A DNA stretch of 64,000 nt from Linanthus parryae (Eukaryota; Streptophyta; Magnoliopsida; Ericales; Polemoniaceae). The stretch is from positions 46,238,821 to 46,302,820 of the forward strand of contig JALGPY010000002.1 of NCBI GenBank assembly GCA_023055425.1, written 5' to 3'. Below are positions 11,131 through 23,553 of the stretch, piece by piece (positions within the stretch are counted from its first letter, which is position 1; each line of letters opens with the position of its first letter). A program made the translations under genes and the position numbers. Below the pieces are notes generated by a model. That model was given only the letters and a program-made list of their open reading frames with translations, was not told the DNA's origin and searched no databases.

Positions 11131-11360
11131 TGAAACCTCAACTTATTAAGGAGACATGCATTAACCGTATTCAAATTTAAATTTTGTGATGGTATTGACA
11201 TAAATGTCCCATAATTCTTCATTTCCAATCCAACTTTAATTGAATTTTGGGGGACAATCTTGTCAAATCACACAATTTCGAACATTAAAATGGAAAGTCG
11301 ACACTTAACTTGTTACAACCCAAAATAAAAAAGTGGACAGTCATTAGGAGACGGACGAAG
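11100..11360. mobile_element. Stowaway-type MITE, family B
   Basis: The left end is CTCCCTCCGTCCCAAAATAA and the right end is GGAGACGGACGAAG, flanked by TA at 11,098-11,099 and 11,361-11,362. The inner part of the terminal repeats (AAATGTCATT versus GTGGACAGTCATT) is still complementary. Partial copies lie at 8125-8265 and 8289-8313. Confidence 0.78.
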
Positions 11361-11589
11361 TACTAATAAGAGTCATTGACACAAAACCTGCTCTGAAAAT
11401 GAAAAAGTTTCTGAGTTTCTGAGTGCTCCGAAATATTCGGAGAAGTTGTTTCCAAGGTGAAAGGTAGAGTTAGGGTTCCGGCCGTCTGAATAGTCACCGG
11501 AATCCAAAGCTATTGGTCGTCTGCAAGTAGGTATCTCTCTGAGAAAACCGTTGGAAGCCATGGCAAGTACATAATACAGCCAAAAAGAG

Positions 11590-12867
11590 AGGAAAAGGAT
11601 CGTCCTCGACGTCGAGTTCTGCAAGAAAGCCGAAGAAAGTTTCAGTCACGTCCTCATTGGTTTTTTCGTTGAAGGGGAGAAGGTTGTGGGTTCAGCGATG
11701 AGACCGGTGTTCTGAAAGATATCAATATGATAGAAGTTGATTATACACGTTCCTCTTCGTCTTCCATGATCAAGCACGCATGGAACGCGTCGCAGCCGGA
11801 GGTGCGTGGGCCTTCAATGGCTGCATTATATTGTTGAAACCGTGGAAATTGAGGGAACAAACTAAATTCGTTGATTTCAAAGACTTTGATATTTGGATTC
11901 AACTAAGCAATATACCTATTCATCTGATGAAGAAAGAAACTGGGAAGATTATTATAGATTTAGTGGCTGAATCAGTGTTCATGGATGGGAGGATTGAAAG
12001 TGAAGAGGGGATCAATTTCATATGAGCTCAGGCCGTCTTCCACTTGATGAGCCGATTTTGAGAGGGGTTAATTTTGTGGTCAAAGACGAGGATATTTTGA
12101 TTGATTTCAAATACGAACGTATGTCGAGTGTATGCAGATGGTGTGGGTGCATCACGCACCTTAGTGACGATTGTGGCGTTTACCCGAAATATATGCAAGC
12201 TGAGATGGAGCCGGGATACGTAAACGTCCTACTCTCTAACCCACAGAGTCTTAGAAGGGTTTCCATGACGAAGCCACAAGCGAAGAACTAGACAACAAAG
12301 AGAGATCATAGAAGCTAGATAATACTGTCATGAAAGATTCAGCCATGAACACTGGGGTTTGTTCGTCGTCTATGGATATTGTTGCCTCACCAAAGGAAAT
12401 AGTTACAAAACCGCAGAAAGAGATCAACGGAAAAGAAGAGTCTCAGTCAACTACTATCCCAGAAGAGATGAACTCCACCACAGCAATGGTGGTTGGCGAA
12501 GTCGAGGGCACTGAATAAGGCACAATCACAGAACACAATATTGTCCCCAATCCCAACGACACTTCGAGGAACAAACCCATCCTGCGAGGAGGTGGTATCC
12601 TCGCAATAATAAACCAATTTAATGAGACGGACACCAAAGCAACAGTTAATTTCTTGTAAAATGACTCGGCTAAAAGGAAAGGGTATACGATGAATTTCAG
12701 TCCCCCCACCATCCAATGGAGACATCAGTTGTTAAAGAAGGATCACCATTGAAACATTATCGGTTGGAGAAGGGGAACAACGCATATGGAAGAATGGCGG
12801 ACAAGAGTGTTTCAAGAGCACTCAAACCTGATTTGTTGGCGGCTGCGAGGAAGCCCCACCCGCACCA
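11590..12867 (+). pseudogene. LINE ORF1 remnant (DUF4283-like, CCHC zinc knuckle)
   Basis: The nucleic-acid-binding protein of a LINE, broken by stops. The start (about 11,596-11,700) reads VEFCKKAEESF and aligns with the N-terminus of the ORF1 at 59,690. 11,780-12,025 holds the AGGAWAFNGCIILLKPW segment. 12,022-12,291 holds the zinc knuckle C-RW-C-GCIT-H-LSDD-C, a CX2CX4HX4C motif. A charged tail follows to about 12,860 in several frames and ends Q-stop, where the TGA overlaps the ATG of the next ORF. Confidence 0.72.
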
Positions 12868-14735
12868 ATGAGTCTCTTGAGCTCGAACGTACGGGGATTG
12901 GGGACTCCTGTACGTTCTATCGCTTCGCGATTTAGTGAAGCAAAAATCCCCATATATGGTCTTTTTATTGGGACCAAGTTGTCTAGAATCAAGATGGAAC
13001 AGAAGATTGTGAGGCTAGGCTTCTATTATGGATCTGCAGTTGATTCCAGAGGTAGAAGCGGAAGCTTAGCTTTATTGTGGAAAGATAGTATGCAAGTTCA
13101 GGTGCTCAATCATTATTTTTTATTTTATTGATGCGATTGTAAGAGAAATGATGATTTAAAAATTTAGAAATTTACCGGCTTTTATGGAGACCAGACAGAT
13201 CAGAACGTTCCAATTCATAAGAATTGCTACACAAATTGACACCTCAGTCAGAGATCACGTGGTGTGTGATAGGTGAATTTAATACAGTTTCCCCCTTTGC
13301 CGAGAAGGATGGAGGCGCAGGGGTTAGTTTCAGCCAACTTGAGCAACTCAAGGAAGTTCTTAGTGATGTTCGTCTCCTAGATCAGGGTTTCAGGGGAATA
13401 TTTTCACCCAGATTAATAATTAGAGTGATGAAGGGAATATTCGCGAAAGACTGGATCGTGCAGTTTCAAACATTCAGTGGATGATTTGTGCCAAGGGGCA
13501 AGGGTCACACATTTGTGGTGGCCAAACTCTGATCACATTCCAATCCTATTTGAGTGGAAACAGTATCACCCAGTTTGGAGGAGAAGAAGAAGATTTCATT
13601 ACGAGTTGATGTGGGAATCACATGGAGGGTTCCAGCCTTTAATATCGGAAAGCTAGTCTTCCCATTAGGGGACAGCGCAGGACAAGCTAGCCAATCTAGC
13701 TCATACTTGCACGAGATGGAATAGAGAAACTTTCGGGTCAGTCAAGAAGAGAAGAAACCATTTATTAGAAAGGGGGAGATTTTTATACACTTTGGATCCG
13801 ACTCGGGAAGGTGATAACAGAGAAAAGTACGGTTACTGCAGAGTACAACGAGATACAAAAGCGAGAGGAAATTATGTGGAGACAACGATCCAGAATCGAT
13901 TGGCTAAAGCAAGGTGACAAGAATACCCCTTTCTTTAATTTAAAATCTACTATTCTTCGTGCTAGAAATCACTTACAGGGCATTGAAGATGTGAATGGCA
14001 ATTGGGTGACATATGATAATGGGGTTGGCCAAGTACTGGAGAATTATTTCTCTGACCTATTTCGATCCTCTAATTCGAGCATGAAGGAGATTGCGCCACT
14101 GCTCATCCCCTCAGCATAGATGATTTCAGGATCCGACAAAGACTGCCTAGATAAGGTATTTTCAGAAGATGAAGTTAAAACAGCACTGTTTCAAATGGCT
14201 ACGGATAAAGCTCCATGTTCTGATGGGTATGACGCCGGCTTTTTTAAAAACACTGGAATATAGTTGGGAAAGAAAACACTTTAGGGATCCTAAAAGTATT
14301 GAATGATGGTCAAACAATAAAAGCTTTTAACCACACGTTAATTCCCAAGGTAAAACAGCCGAGAAAGCCCGGTGAGTACCGTCCTATCAATTTATGCACA
14401 GTTATTTATGAACTTGTTTCTAAATGCATAGCCAATCGTCTAAAAAGTGTTATTCCTGAGCTAATATCTGAAAACCAAAGCGCCTTTGTTCCGGGACGCT
14501 TGATTCCTAATAACATTTTGACTGCTTTTGAAGTGATTCATTCTCTGAAAACGAAGAAAAGGGTTAAGAAGGGTTTCCTAACTCTGAAAGTGGATATGAG
14601 CAAGGCCTACGACAGGATGGAATGGAAGTTTCTGAAAGAAGTAATGTTCCATATCGGGTTTGGAAGTCGTTTCAGAAGCCTAGTTCTTGACTGTGTTTCT
14701 TCGGCCACGTTCTTAGTTCTCCGGAATGGCTCCCC
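12868..14735 (+). pseudogene. LINE ORF2 remnant (endonuclease and N-terminal reverse transcriptase)
   Basis: The start reads MSLLSSNVRGLG, an apurinic-endonuclease-like opening that keeps the N of the SxNVRGLG motif. IGEFNTVSPF (about 13,270) corresponds to the GDFN motif. A linker around QRSRIDWLKQGDKNTPFFN (about 13,880) and the RT stretch [14 protein letters not shown] (about 14,475) with KVDMSKAYDRMEW (about 14,590) follow. Stops or frameshifts are present near 13,130, 13,485, 14,117 and 14,262. The coding sequence runs out at 14,735, before the RQGCPLSP and FADD motifs. Confidence 0.8.
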
Positions 14736-16534
14736 TGAAGTAAAAATTTAAATAGATTTATCCCGGATCACGTGATTTATGTAGAGAATTAATTATATGC
14801 ATTCAAAAAACTATTTTGGTAAGTTAGCTTGCGGAATAAAACTTACCACAGTCCATCCGGACTGGGACAACGCGAATCCCGAGACTTGGACCAGCCACTG
14901 ATGAAACTCTGTTCTGAATTTGACACCGGGACCTGTGTCATTGCGTCTGCCTCGTCGGGATACACGATTTTCATATATGACTTGTCTTCATCCAACATCT
15001 GTAGCTCCAGTTATGCTCCGAAAACCAAATTCAGATCCTGCTGAAAATCAATTGCGGCCCATAAACTTTGACCGGCGATATCTGGAGTTCTACAACTCCG
15101 ATCGACGCGTCGTTTCTTCCTATCTCATTGTTTTTCCAGAATCTACAACTTTCGTGTTTTACCAAAAGCGATCTGAGATAAACTCGCAAAAACCGAATCT
15201 GGTATGCCCGGAAGCCTTCCGACGTATGATCCAAGCTCTGATTCAAGTTCGATTGTGAGTCGAACATGAAAAGCTCATGAGCCATTTTTTTCACTTAAGA
15301 ACTATAATGGACTATTTATAGAGACATATTACTAACCCTAATATTAGAAATACCCATAATCGCACACAAGTCCCTTGTTTGAAAACTTTACATAGCAAGT
15401 CCCTCCCTACAAACTTTAGTGTAGCTTGCAATTAAGTCCTAATCATAATGTTTATAGTAATACCCATCGACTACAAAATATCAAACATAATCTCAATTTA
15501 CATTCCACACACTTGATACTCAAAAACACTTGTGAATCACATGATCACGCTTATGGTGGACTACGTCGGGGACCTCTGGAGAAAATAAATGAATCGGCTC
15601 CTAATAATATATTTGAACTCGTAATTTCCCGAATTAAATTCAAAACTAATTACTAGTTATAGTTTACTCCACCATAAAATTATAATTGCACTCCAACATT
15701 TATTATCATCATTATGTATGAGCTCCTGTTATTAAGGTCAGATAACTCCCCACGTTAATATTACAGATACCCGTTAATGCTGATCTACTCTTACTGACAA
15801 TTTCGATCTCATCAACATCTTATGTATTCCCTGATCTAAATCGCTCAACCCTTATTCGTTATGTCTGGTTACAAATAACCAGCTGGCCAGACTTGACATA
15901 ACAAAACCTAGTGAGCTCCCAGGAGGGTACATCATTCTCATACGAGACGTGGATTCCATGATTCGTTTAGCTTTCACCAAATCATATCATTATACAATAT
16001 ACCAGGATTGTTGACTCGCATTGAATCTCACTCAATATATCAAAATAACGATTAATCAAGATTTGTGTCCACATAAAAATCATATATTAAGAGTTTCTAA
16101 TATTACCAATAACAATGAAATATTATATTATCTCACTTCGGCCAGTCCGAGATAATTATATTTCATATGGCGAATGTTCAACATACACAAAGTATGCTAG
16201 TGTAACAGGTTGAAACTATACCGCTTCCTTGACCGAGATGTGTCCCTATAAAGTTACATTATAGTCGTTCTGATGATTTGTCCAAAATCATCTAGACTGT
16301 GAACCCTTACTTATATTCCATAAATAACTGACAATCAATCTCGCGCATGCCCGTACTCGTCTGCATGTTCGATTGTCTTAGGTATGGAACATTGGACTTT
16401 ATAATGCATATGTATATGGCAAATAATAAATAGCATTTGCATACTCACGTGTTTGTATATTAAGATGCAATAGTTATCTATTAAGAATTATTGATTCAAG
16501 CATAAATATGGCTTTCTGAATACAATTCCCAACA
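14736..16534 (-). repeat. Copia 3' LTR, about 1.8 kb
   Basis: Read on the minus strand, it begins TGTTGGGAATTGTATTC directly after a polypurine tract and is taken to end ...TACTTCA at 14,736, where LINE sequence resumes. A TATA-type motif CTATAAATAG lies at about 15,313-15,322 on the minus strand, consistent with an LTR promoter. The left boundary is inferred from the break in LINE similarity, not from a second LTR copy. Confidence 0.68.
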
Positions 16535-16689
16535 ATCTCCCACTTATTCTCAACGCCATAAATTAACAACTTATAAGCCCTTCATAATCGGAAGTTTGAA
16601 TCTATATGTAGACTTTATGTGATAACTAGCATATCTACTCTAAATCTTCTCAAATACCCGAGTATGCTTTTATCATAGTCCACTAGTGT

Positions 16690-17345
16690 TCAATCTTTGT
16701 AAGTGACTTAAAACTATTATCCATGCTAAAAGCAAAATAGTTATCCTGTCAAATACTATACATAGTATACATGAGGCTTCACCTGCTAAAGCATGAGGAA
16801 CTGCCTTTTCCCTCTCCATCTAATCACGTGTTCTAAACACTGATTCTTAGATAGAGAAACTCCACACGTTATAAGAAATAACGTTCTCTTGGAGTCTTTG
16901 CATACTTGAAACATGAAAGAAATTTAGTGATATATGTGACTTTAGAAACAACCATCATTCTATTATCCTGATCTCGCGAGAGCTCAATACCAAAAATCTG
17001 AATGGTTTCTCCTAAATCCGACATATGACGGTTACTAGATAATCACACATTCACTGAAGATGTATATCCAAAATTATTTCCAATGAGCCATCCTCAACAT
17101 GAAGCACAAGAAATATTACCCATTTTTGTTGCATCTCTTATACACGCGAGATTCGTTAAGACACGGATCAGACTATGACATTTGATTGCCTGGTCAAAAC
17201 GAATGCTGCAAGATCTGAATACTAGCTTAATCCCCATGTCAATTGACATCTTAAGTTTGTATTTCACCTTATCTCGCACAACTAACTCTTTTGGTCGCTT
17301 CATGTAGATGCATCCATCAAGAATTCCAATGTAGAAATCCCTCCT
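16690..17345 (-). pseudogene. Decayed copia reverse transcriptase fragment
   Basis: Minus-strand translation gives ILDGCIYMKRPKE (about 17,310-17,270), then YKLKMSIDMGIKLVFR, matching the copia motif region for an Xxx-GF plus SIYGLKQASR. Further on are LGETIQIFGIELSRDQDNRM (about 17,010-16,950) and KVTYITKFLSCF, matching the DLGEA-YILGI-RDR segment. Many key residues are replaced and stops interrupt it: the QASR motif has become FRSC and no YVDD is visible. It is an old, inactive copy. Confidence 0.68.
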
Positions 17346-17613
17346 GACATATATCTTCCATTTTTCATTACTGAAATGAGCAGCAAATACGAACGAGAAT
17401 CTGAATAGACCTATATTTAGCTACCAGCATAATCAACCTAGCTTTTTAGGTTTTCACCTTTCAGTCTACTCTTCTCTTTCTATTATAGTTCCATTTACAA
17501 CCGATGGTTTTTATCTCATCTTGCAAATCTACAATTTTCCAAAAGGTAGTTATACTACATGAATGTTATCTTAAATGCTATAGACTAATGTCATGACTCT
17601 AATTCTGCACCAT

Positions 17614-18500
17614 TCATTGTCTCCTGTAGCCGTCCCCAATGACACCACCGACCCCTTCTTTTGCAAGATTTTGGTCCCACGCGCCGTCGACATTGAGCTT
17701 GACAACTCCTTGTTCCGGCGGCCTCCATGTCTGAGACGGTGGAATGGAAGGGGTGGGTCTCTTTGATCTAGTTACTTCGAAACTTTCTAGCTTTGGAGCT
17801 GCCAAATTATAAATTTCATCTGCTGTAGCTCTCTTGTTCTTGAAGATCCTCTGATTTCTGCTAGTCCACATCAATGAGAGACATGCTGATGAGGTTGAGT
17901 CTCTTACTTGGCCAATTTTTGTTGAAGACTCTCTATATCCAGTTCTGAAATGACGATCCCCTGATCTGCAAATCCAGATCTGGGATCGCTAATTTCCACA
18001 CTTTTTTTGCAATTGAGCACCGAAGGAACAGGTGAGTCTCATCCTCATCTTCTCTTCCACACAGATCACATCTCGTATCGATCTCCACCCCTCTCTTCTT
18101 CAAACTGGTTTTTGTTGGTAGTGCTCTGTTATACCCTCTCCAAATTGGGTAAAGGTGTCTTCTTGGGATCTTTGAGTTCGAAAAATTTACTAGCCATTAT
18201 TTGTTCTGTGCTACCAGACTTTGATTGGCATTTTGGGGTTGTGCATTAGCTTTGGAACTGCTATCTGATATGCTGATCTAACACTGTACTCCCCATTGTC
18301 TGTATCGTTCCACATTAGCTTATCTGGGCCTGCATTTCTTGCTGGCGGAATACTAATAACGTCTTCTATATCAATTGACAAAAAAATATCTTGAATCTTC
18401 TGTATATTTCAAGTACCATCCTCACTGTTGATTAAGTCTGACACCATAACTTGATTCGCACGGGTTGTTGTGATTGGCCTGACAGGGAAATCTTTCTTGA
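17614..18500 (-). pseudogene. Minus-strand LINE ORF2 C-terminal fragment
   Basis: Reading leftward from 18,500: VSDLINSEDGTWN, IPPARNAGPDKLMWNDTDNG and EYSVRSAYQIA (linker before the zinc domain), then a zinc-binding motif C-DLCG-...-ETH-...-RC (about 18,075-18,030), MWTSRNQRIFKNK, and the opening of an RNase H domain VVKLNVDGAWD (about 17,700). The frame ends at 17,614, where copia remnant sequence begins on the left. A few stops and frameshifts are present. It is a different LINE insertion from LINE-2, in the opposite orientation. Confidence 0.78.
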
Positions 18501-19274
18501 TATCTTTATCTTTACTGTTTAAAAGTTTACAGAAGTGTTTTACAGATGTATTTTTTGACACTAATACTTTTACACTACCTATAATACCCCCGTGTGTTAA
18601 CTTAATCACTAAAAACCCGCTAAAAATGCACTAATAAAAAAGAGTCATTTTCTCAAAAACGAATCATATCCTTCAATTAACTTTACACATCTCCCCATTA
18701 ACGCATATGTCACTGGTCTGCAGTAACGAAACCCTATAGTTCTCAAACGGTTTCACCAAAGGAGTCTCGTCGGAATCGATAGTAGTCTCGTGGCTATGGG
18801 ATTGTGTAGATCGCACTTCTTCACCATCTAACCGTGGCTATGAGACTGTATAGATCACCAATCGATAGTAGTGGCAGTGAAAGATCACACAATTCTTTGG
18901 GGCTTCAATCTCCACCAGAGAATCAAACTCTCATCAGCAATAAAGTTTGGTAGTCTTCAATATGGGGCTGTTGCGATTGACACCAATGAATCATGTTTTT
19001 ATGGGAATTTTTTACTTTTCTTTTTGGGTGATCTTATATTGTCTGATTGTCTCTACCATGTTTCATCAATCTTACTGTTCCCATATTTTTCAAAAAAAAA
19101 AATAAAAAAAAAATAAAAATAATAAATAAAAATAAAAAATAAAATAAAATAAAACTTACTGTTCCTTGAATATGGCCTTTATTGAAGTTTAATTTTTTGT
19201 TTTCTTATCACTTGTTTTGCCACATTTTCGAAGGAGATGAGTCTGAACATTACAATCCTGCTGTTATATACATA
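18501..19274. other. Stretch without a recognisable gene
   Basis: The sequence is AT-rich. The phrase GATAGTAGT plus nearby GTGGCTATG is repeated around 18,778-18,800 and 18,834-18,870, a weak local duplication. 19,089-19,155 is an A-rich AAAAT-type low-complexity tract that could be the tail of an old retroposon, but no coding remnant adjoins it. Confidence 0.45.
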
Positions 19275-19534
19275 CTACCTCCGTTTCGTCTGTTTTGTCT
19301 GCGTTTGACTTTTTAACCCGTAACTGAGTCACTTTGACTTGGTGATTTCGGTACCAAAACGATGTAATTTTTTAACAAATTTTTCATGGTATTTTAGAAT
19401 AAACTTTCCTCTATAACACCATGCAAAGATTACCAAATTCTTGTATCGTTTTGCTAATCAAATCACCGGATGAAAGTAACACAGTGAATAGTGACAAAAA
19501 GTGAAGTATGCTGAAACAGGCGAAACAAAGGTAG
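19275..19534. mobile_element. Stowaway-like MITE, family A copy 2
   Basis: The ends are CTACCTCCGTTTCG and CGAAACAAAGGTAG, flanked by TA (19,273-19,274 and 19,535-19,536). The interior shares ACTGAGTCACTTTGAC, AAAACGATGTAATTTTTTAA, and AAATCACCGGATGAAAGTAA with the copy at 7,657. Length is almost the same (260 versus 258 bp). Confidence 0.82.
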
Positions 19535-20085
19535 TATGTCCCATAGTCATTGGTTAGTTATTTGGTTCAATAGAAATTTTCAATTGATTCGAGACAGTGG
19601 TTCTCTTGGTAGGCAAGTCTATGCATATGATTCATTGATTATTTGCACTGACTTCAGTGTTTTAGGCCTTCAAAAGAATCATCTATTTGTTCGATTGAGT
19701 GGATGGAAAATACCATATGGATCTCAATTTGTCAACAATAGGGAAACACCCGTCCTGTTGGGACTATTTCAACTTATTGGGGTGACTATTTCAACTTATC
19801 AGGGTGGAGGGTCTGCTAAAATTCATCTCGTTAGGACTGTTACAATTTGCCTCAAACCGAGCGCAAAAAAATGTATAACGATAAATTAGAATAGAACGAA
19901 GTATTCCACATCCATAATCACAACTATGGGATAATATAGTTTATAGATGTGCATGAAAGCCATGAGGGTTCAATGTGGGCAGTGAGCGGTGAGGCATTTG
20001 TATCATCTTCTTCCTGGCAAGTAATTCTAATCTTACGAAGAATAATGGAAAACGGCGCAGGAGAAGTAAAGAGAGTGAAAATATG
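19535..20085. other. Stretch without a recognisable gene
   Basis: An open frame of about 117 codons (19,536-19,889) begins at the MITE edge and resembles nothing I recognise. Its start depends on MITE-adjacent sequence. TTTCAACTTAT(T/C)(A/G)GGGTG is duplicated around 19,766-19,805. Nothing else can be supported. Confidence 0.35.
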
Positions 20086-20310
20086 CTGCATCTCTATCAA
20101 ACCGGTTTGATTTATTTGACTCTTATCTGGGTTACTTTGTGATTAGGATAGCAAAACAATGCGATATTTTGATAATTTTTTCACAGTGTTATAGAACAAC
20201 TTTTACTCTACAACACCATGAAAATATAATAAAAAACTGCAACGTACCCGCATCACCCGGTCAAAGTGACCCGGTAAATAGTGATAAAAGTAGAATTGAG
20301 ATAGTACTAC
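20086..20310. mobile_element. Stowaway-like MITE, family A copy 3, degraded
   Basis: It shares TTTGACTCTTATCTGGGTTACTTT-type sequence, GCAAAACAATGCGAT, ACAACACCATGAAAAT and GGTCAAAGTGACCCGG with the copies at 7,657 and 19,275. The terminal repeats are too worn to place the ends exactly and no TA duplication can be assigned. Confidence 0.6.
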
Positions 20311-21489
20311 TGAGTGAGAGTCCAAAGCTTTTAGACAATAAACAAACTACAGAAATTGCAGACACAATCATAAACCATTTACATATAGAATTGAGATAAT
20401 AATTCTCAAATCCAAGCACCTTAGTTACTGTAAGAAAAAAATTTGATTGTCAACTGGAGATAGTAATCGAAGTAAGTATAGGACCTCAATGTTTTCCATA
20501 TGGATATCAGCTAGTCTCATTGTATTTATCTTCTACATACATCAAGCAAAATAAACTACCAATTGTGGAAAAGCCAACCTGCAACACAACAACTCCACTC
20601 CAAAAGCACACAAATCACCATCACAATCAACCAGTTTCGCAATCACTCTGCCCTAATGCTTCCTCCAAGCAAAACCCCAATTCGCAGAAACCATCAAAAC
20701 CCCTAACCCACAAACTGACCCTCCCACCCACATAACCTTAATCCCACCATCATGCGCTGGGTCCTTTGTCTTCTGTTACGAACAACCAAACACGACCTGG
20801 AAGCGACGAAATAGGGCAATATACCGACTAACTAAGCCTGGGCTCGACGCGGATCTAACCCATTTCCCAATTTGGGGGTTTTGATTTCTTGTTCGATTTG
20901 TTGGTGGATTGTTCTGGTGGGTTTCTGAGGTGGGATGAGGGTTGTGGAGATTGAGATAGAGAGAGAGAGAGGATGAACAGAGAAGGATGGTGGTGATGGA
21001 CTGATGGAGAGTCTGGTCGCCGTTCCTCGATGCGAGAGAGTGAGTACAGAGAGAGAGTTGTGCTGCCGCCATCCACTCAACACTCATCATCTTCAGCCGT
21101 GGATTGCTCTCAAATCCAAGGGCTCACATCCAGCCAACAACACGAATATGTACAGTGAAACCCCGTCATTGCTTTATATATAGATAGAAGCATGATGACA
21201 ATCTCTACCTCAAAATTAACATTCAAAGAAATAATTTTCAAAACAGGTAAATCGTTCCGTAAGCTCTACCCCTGATTTCAATTCTTTAGAACAATCGATA
21301 TACATACATATGTTTTGGGATTAATTGAGGCTGTTAGTAGCCATATTTTGGCCTTTGTTAATTCGACTGAGGTATTTAATTTAGAGATGATTCATGTATC
21401 TTTGTTCTATGAGTCTTTTTGGCACAAATGAGTCTATTTTATTCAATTTTTCAGTGTGCTTAAAGAAATTCTTGGGCAAGTTTTAATGC
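20311..21489. other. Stretch without a supportable gene; leader-like composition on the minus strand
   Basis: 20,776-21,090 is open on the minus strand in several frames and contains a CTCTCTCTC tract, which is typical of plant 5' leaders rather than conserved protein. No domain is recognisable. It may be the remains of a host promoter or first exon, but I cannot show this. Confidence 0.35.
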
Positions 21490-23553
21490 CAAGGTATGTA
21501 ACCCGACCCGTATAACCCATACCCCTCATTTGAACCGTGAGAACCAAACCCATGAAAACCGTTTTTATGTGGTTCGGTTCTGGGTCAGACCCGATTAACC
21601 AACGGATCGACCCAGAACCATTAAGAAAACCCTCGAGGCCTCAACACTTTCAGTCTTTCACCATTCGGTTCTCTCTCCACAATCCAACGGCGCTCTCTCA
21701 TTCGATCGAAGAACAATCGATCTTCATCAAAACCCCTCTATCATTTCGATCGAAGAACAGCCGATCTTCATCAAAACTCCTCTATCACTTCGATCGAAGA
21801 ACAACTACGCGTTTCTGGTTCTTTGAAGATGTGTGACCAACAACGCGTTGATGAATAGACGCTCTTTATGTGTGTGAATTCGATGAATCGACGTTCTTTG
21901 AACCTGTGAATTGATGAATCGGTCCAGGATTGGAAGACCAACAACGCGTTGATTCGAAGTATTCGCAGATTTGGTTCTAAGAGTCACCGGATTTGTTAAT
22001 CTCTGCTTTGGTAAGTCGATTGTTTGCTCTTATGTTTTTGGGTTTCGATGGTTGTGAAAAACTGATACTCTCCTATTTGACCAATTGGGTTCTGGGTTTG
22101 ATCTCTGATTTGGTAAACTGTAATGGGTTTGGAGAAAATTTCCACTTTGATTTTTGGGTTCTGGGTTTTGACCTCTGATTTTCAATGGTTTTGGTGTGTT
22201 ATATGTATCAAAGCATGACCAGAAATAAGTGTGTCTCCTTCAACTGTTGTGTTTAATGTTTAGCATTTTAGCTTATTCATTGTTGATTTGTGATTGTGTT
22301 CTTGAGAAACAGATGATTGATGAAACAATCTGCATCAATGATTGATGACAATTTGGTTTCTTATCTTGGTTTTTCATCGTTAGAAAGCCGGAATGGGAAT
22401 TGATCGCATTGAAGATTATTAGCTATTCTACATCTGGGTATGTGGGTAGTTTCAGAATTGGGGAATCCTTACGTGTTTTCTTTTTGTATTCCAATTCGCT
22501 CACTTAATCTGAAAACTGCTAAACAGAGGATAACTCAGCCTTTTGAGGCTCTATTGGAGCGATATGTTTGATTATTGATACTTGAATCACTACTTTTCAA
22601 TTTACTGAACTCGGTTTTGGAATTGTTAGTAGTAATCATCTTGATAACTACTAACAATTCCCAACTTCAATGCTATTTTTACTTAACCCGCACTCGATTC
22701 CCAACTTCAATGCTATTTTTCAGAGCAATGTTGCCTTTCTTATTAACGTTTTGGTTTTCAGAATCTTTCTCCGTCATCGCATATTCCAACGTTGCCCAGA
22801 GTATGTGATGAAGTAAGACCTATTCATATAGTTGTTGTAATCCCCACCCCCAAGAGCTTCAACTGAGACACATACTTTCTTTGATTATTCATGAAATCTG
22901 TACCAGCTACTAATTGCTTATGAAGGCCAACAAGATAAGCTTCATTTCTTTAATGGACCTCATCACCTACATACACACCTTGAATAGGTCCAATGCGTGC
23001 AACAATTTCAACAAAATTAAGTCTGCCTTACAAATAGAGCATGGATTATTCTGAAAGGCAGCCTAAGTTTTGATGAAATTGATACACGAACCAGGACTAT
23101 TCCAGGTGTGAACGAAGGTGATGAGCTCCATTATAGAAGGGAAGCTTATCTTGTTGGCCTTTATAATCAAATGGTAGCTGGTATATACTTCATGAATAAT
23201 GGAACAAAGGAAGTGTTTTATACAATTTTGGTGTTTGCCTCCCGTGTGAATGTATTAACTATAACTGATCTGTTTCATGAAATGTGCATACACCCATTTG
23301 TGTTTTCTTTGTGGGTTTGTTGATTTGGTTTGTGAGTTCTTACTCGCACTTAAATACTAAACTGCACTCAACATTACTAACCAGGTCATAGGTAACAGGG
23401 GCAGAATACTACTTGATCCTTTGTCTATTTTGACAGACCTCTATCATGTACTTGATGGTGTTTACTTGGTTTAAAGACAGTCAGTATATGTCTATGTTTA
23501 CGTGTCTTAACTGTTATGTGTTGTTGTATTAGGTTGAGTCTGATTTTGTTGCG

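Larger units (their letters stand above)
11590..14735 (+). mobile_element. Decayed L1-type LINE (LINE-2), 3' end lost
   Basis: ORF1-like sequence (DUF4283-type plus zinc knuckle) is followed by endonuclease and reverse transcriptase remnants in the order of the nearly complete LINE at 59,601. Similarity stops in the RT palm around 14,735, where a minus-strand copia LTR begins. The remainder of this LINE is not found on the other side. The 5' boundary is uncertain: 11,363-11,589 could be its leader. Confidence 0.78.
14736..17600 (-). mobile_element. Ty1/copia remnant, minus strand, lacking its 5' half
   Basis: On the minus strand the order is a decayed reverse transcriptase region (about 17,345-16,690), a polypurine tract AAGTGGGAGAT (16,545-16,535), then a 3' LTR (16,534-14,736). 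No 5' LTR or primer-binding site lies to the right; the element stops near 17,600 at a minus-strand LINE fragment. The left junction cuts into LINE-2. The 5' part was therefore lost by deletion or the copy is a rearranged fragment. Confidence 0.75.

Noticed and set aside
20776..21090. Three overlapping minus-strand frames
   Set aside because: They overlap each other over a CT-rich stretch; leader-like composition and no recognisable domain.
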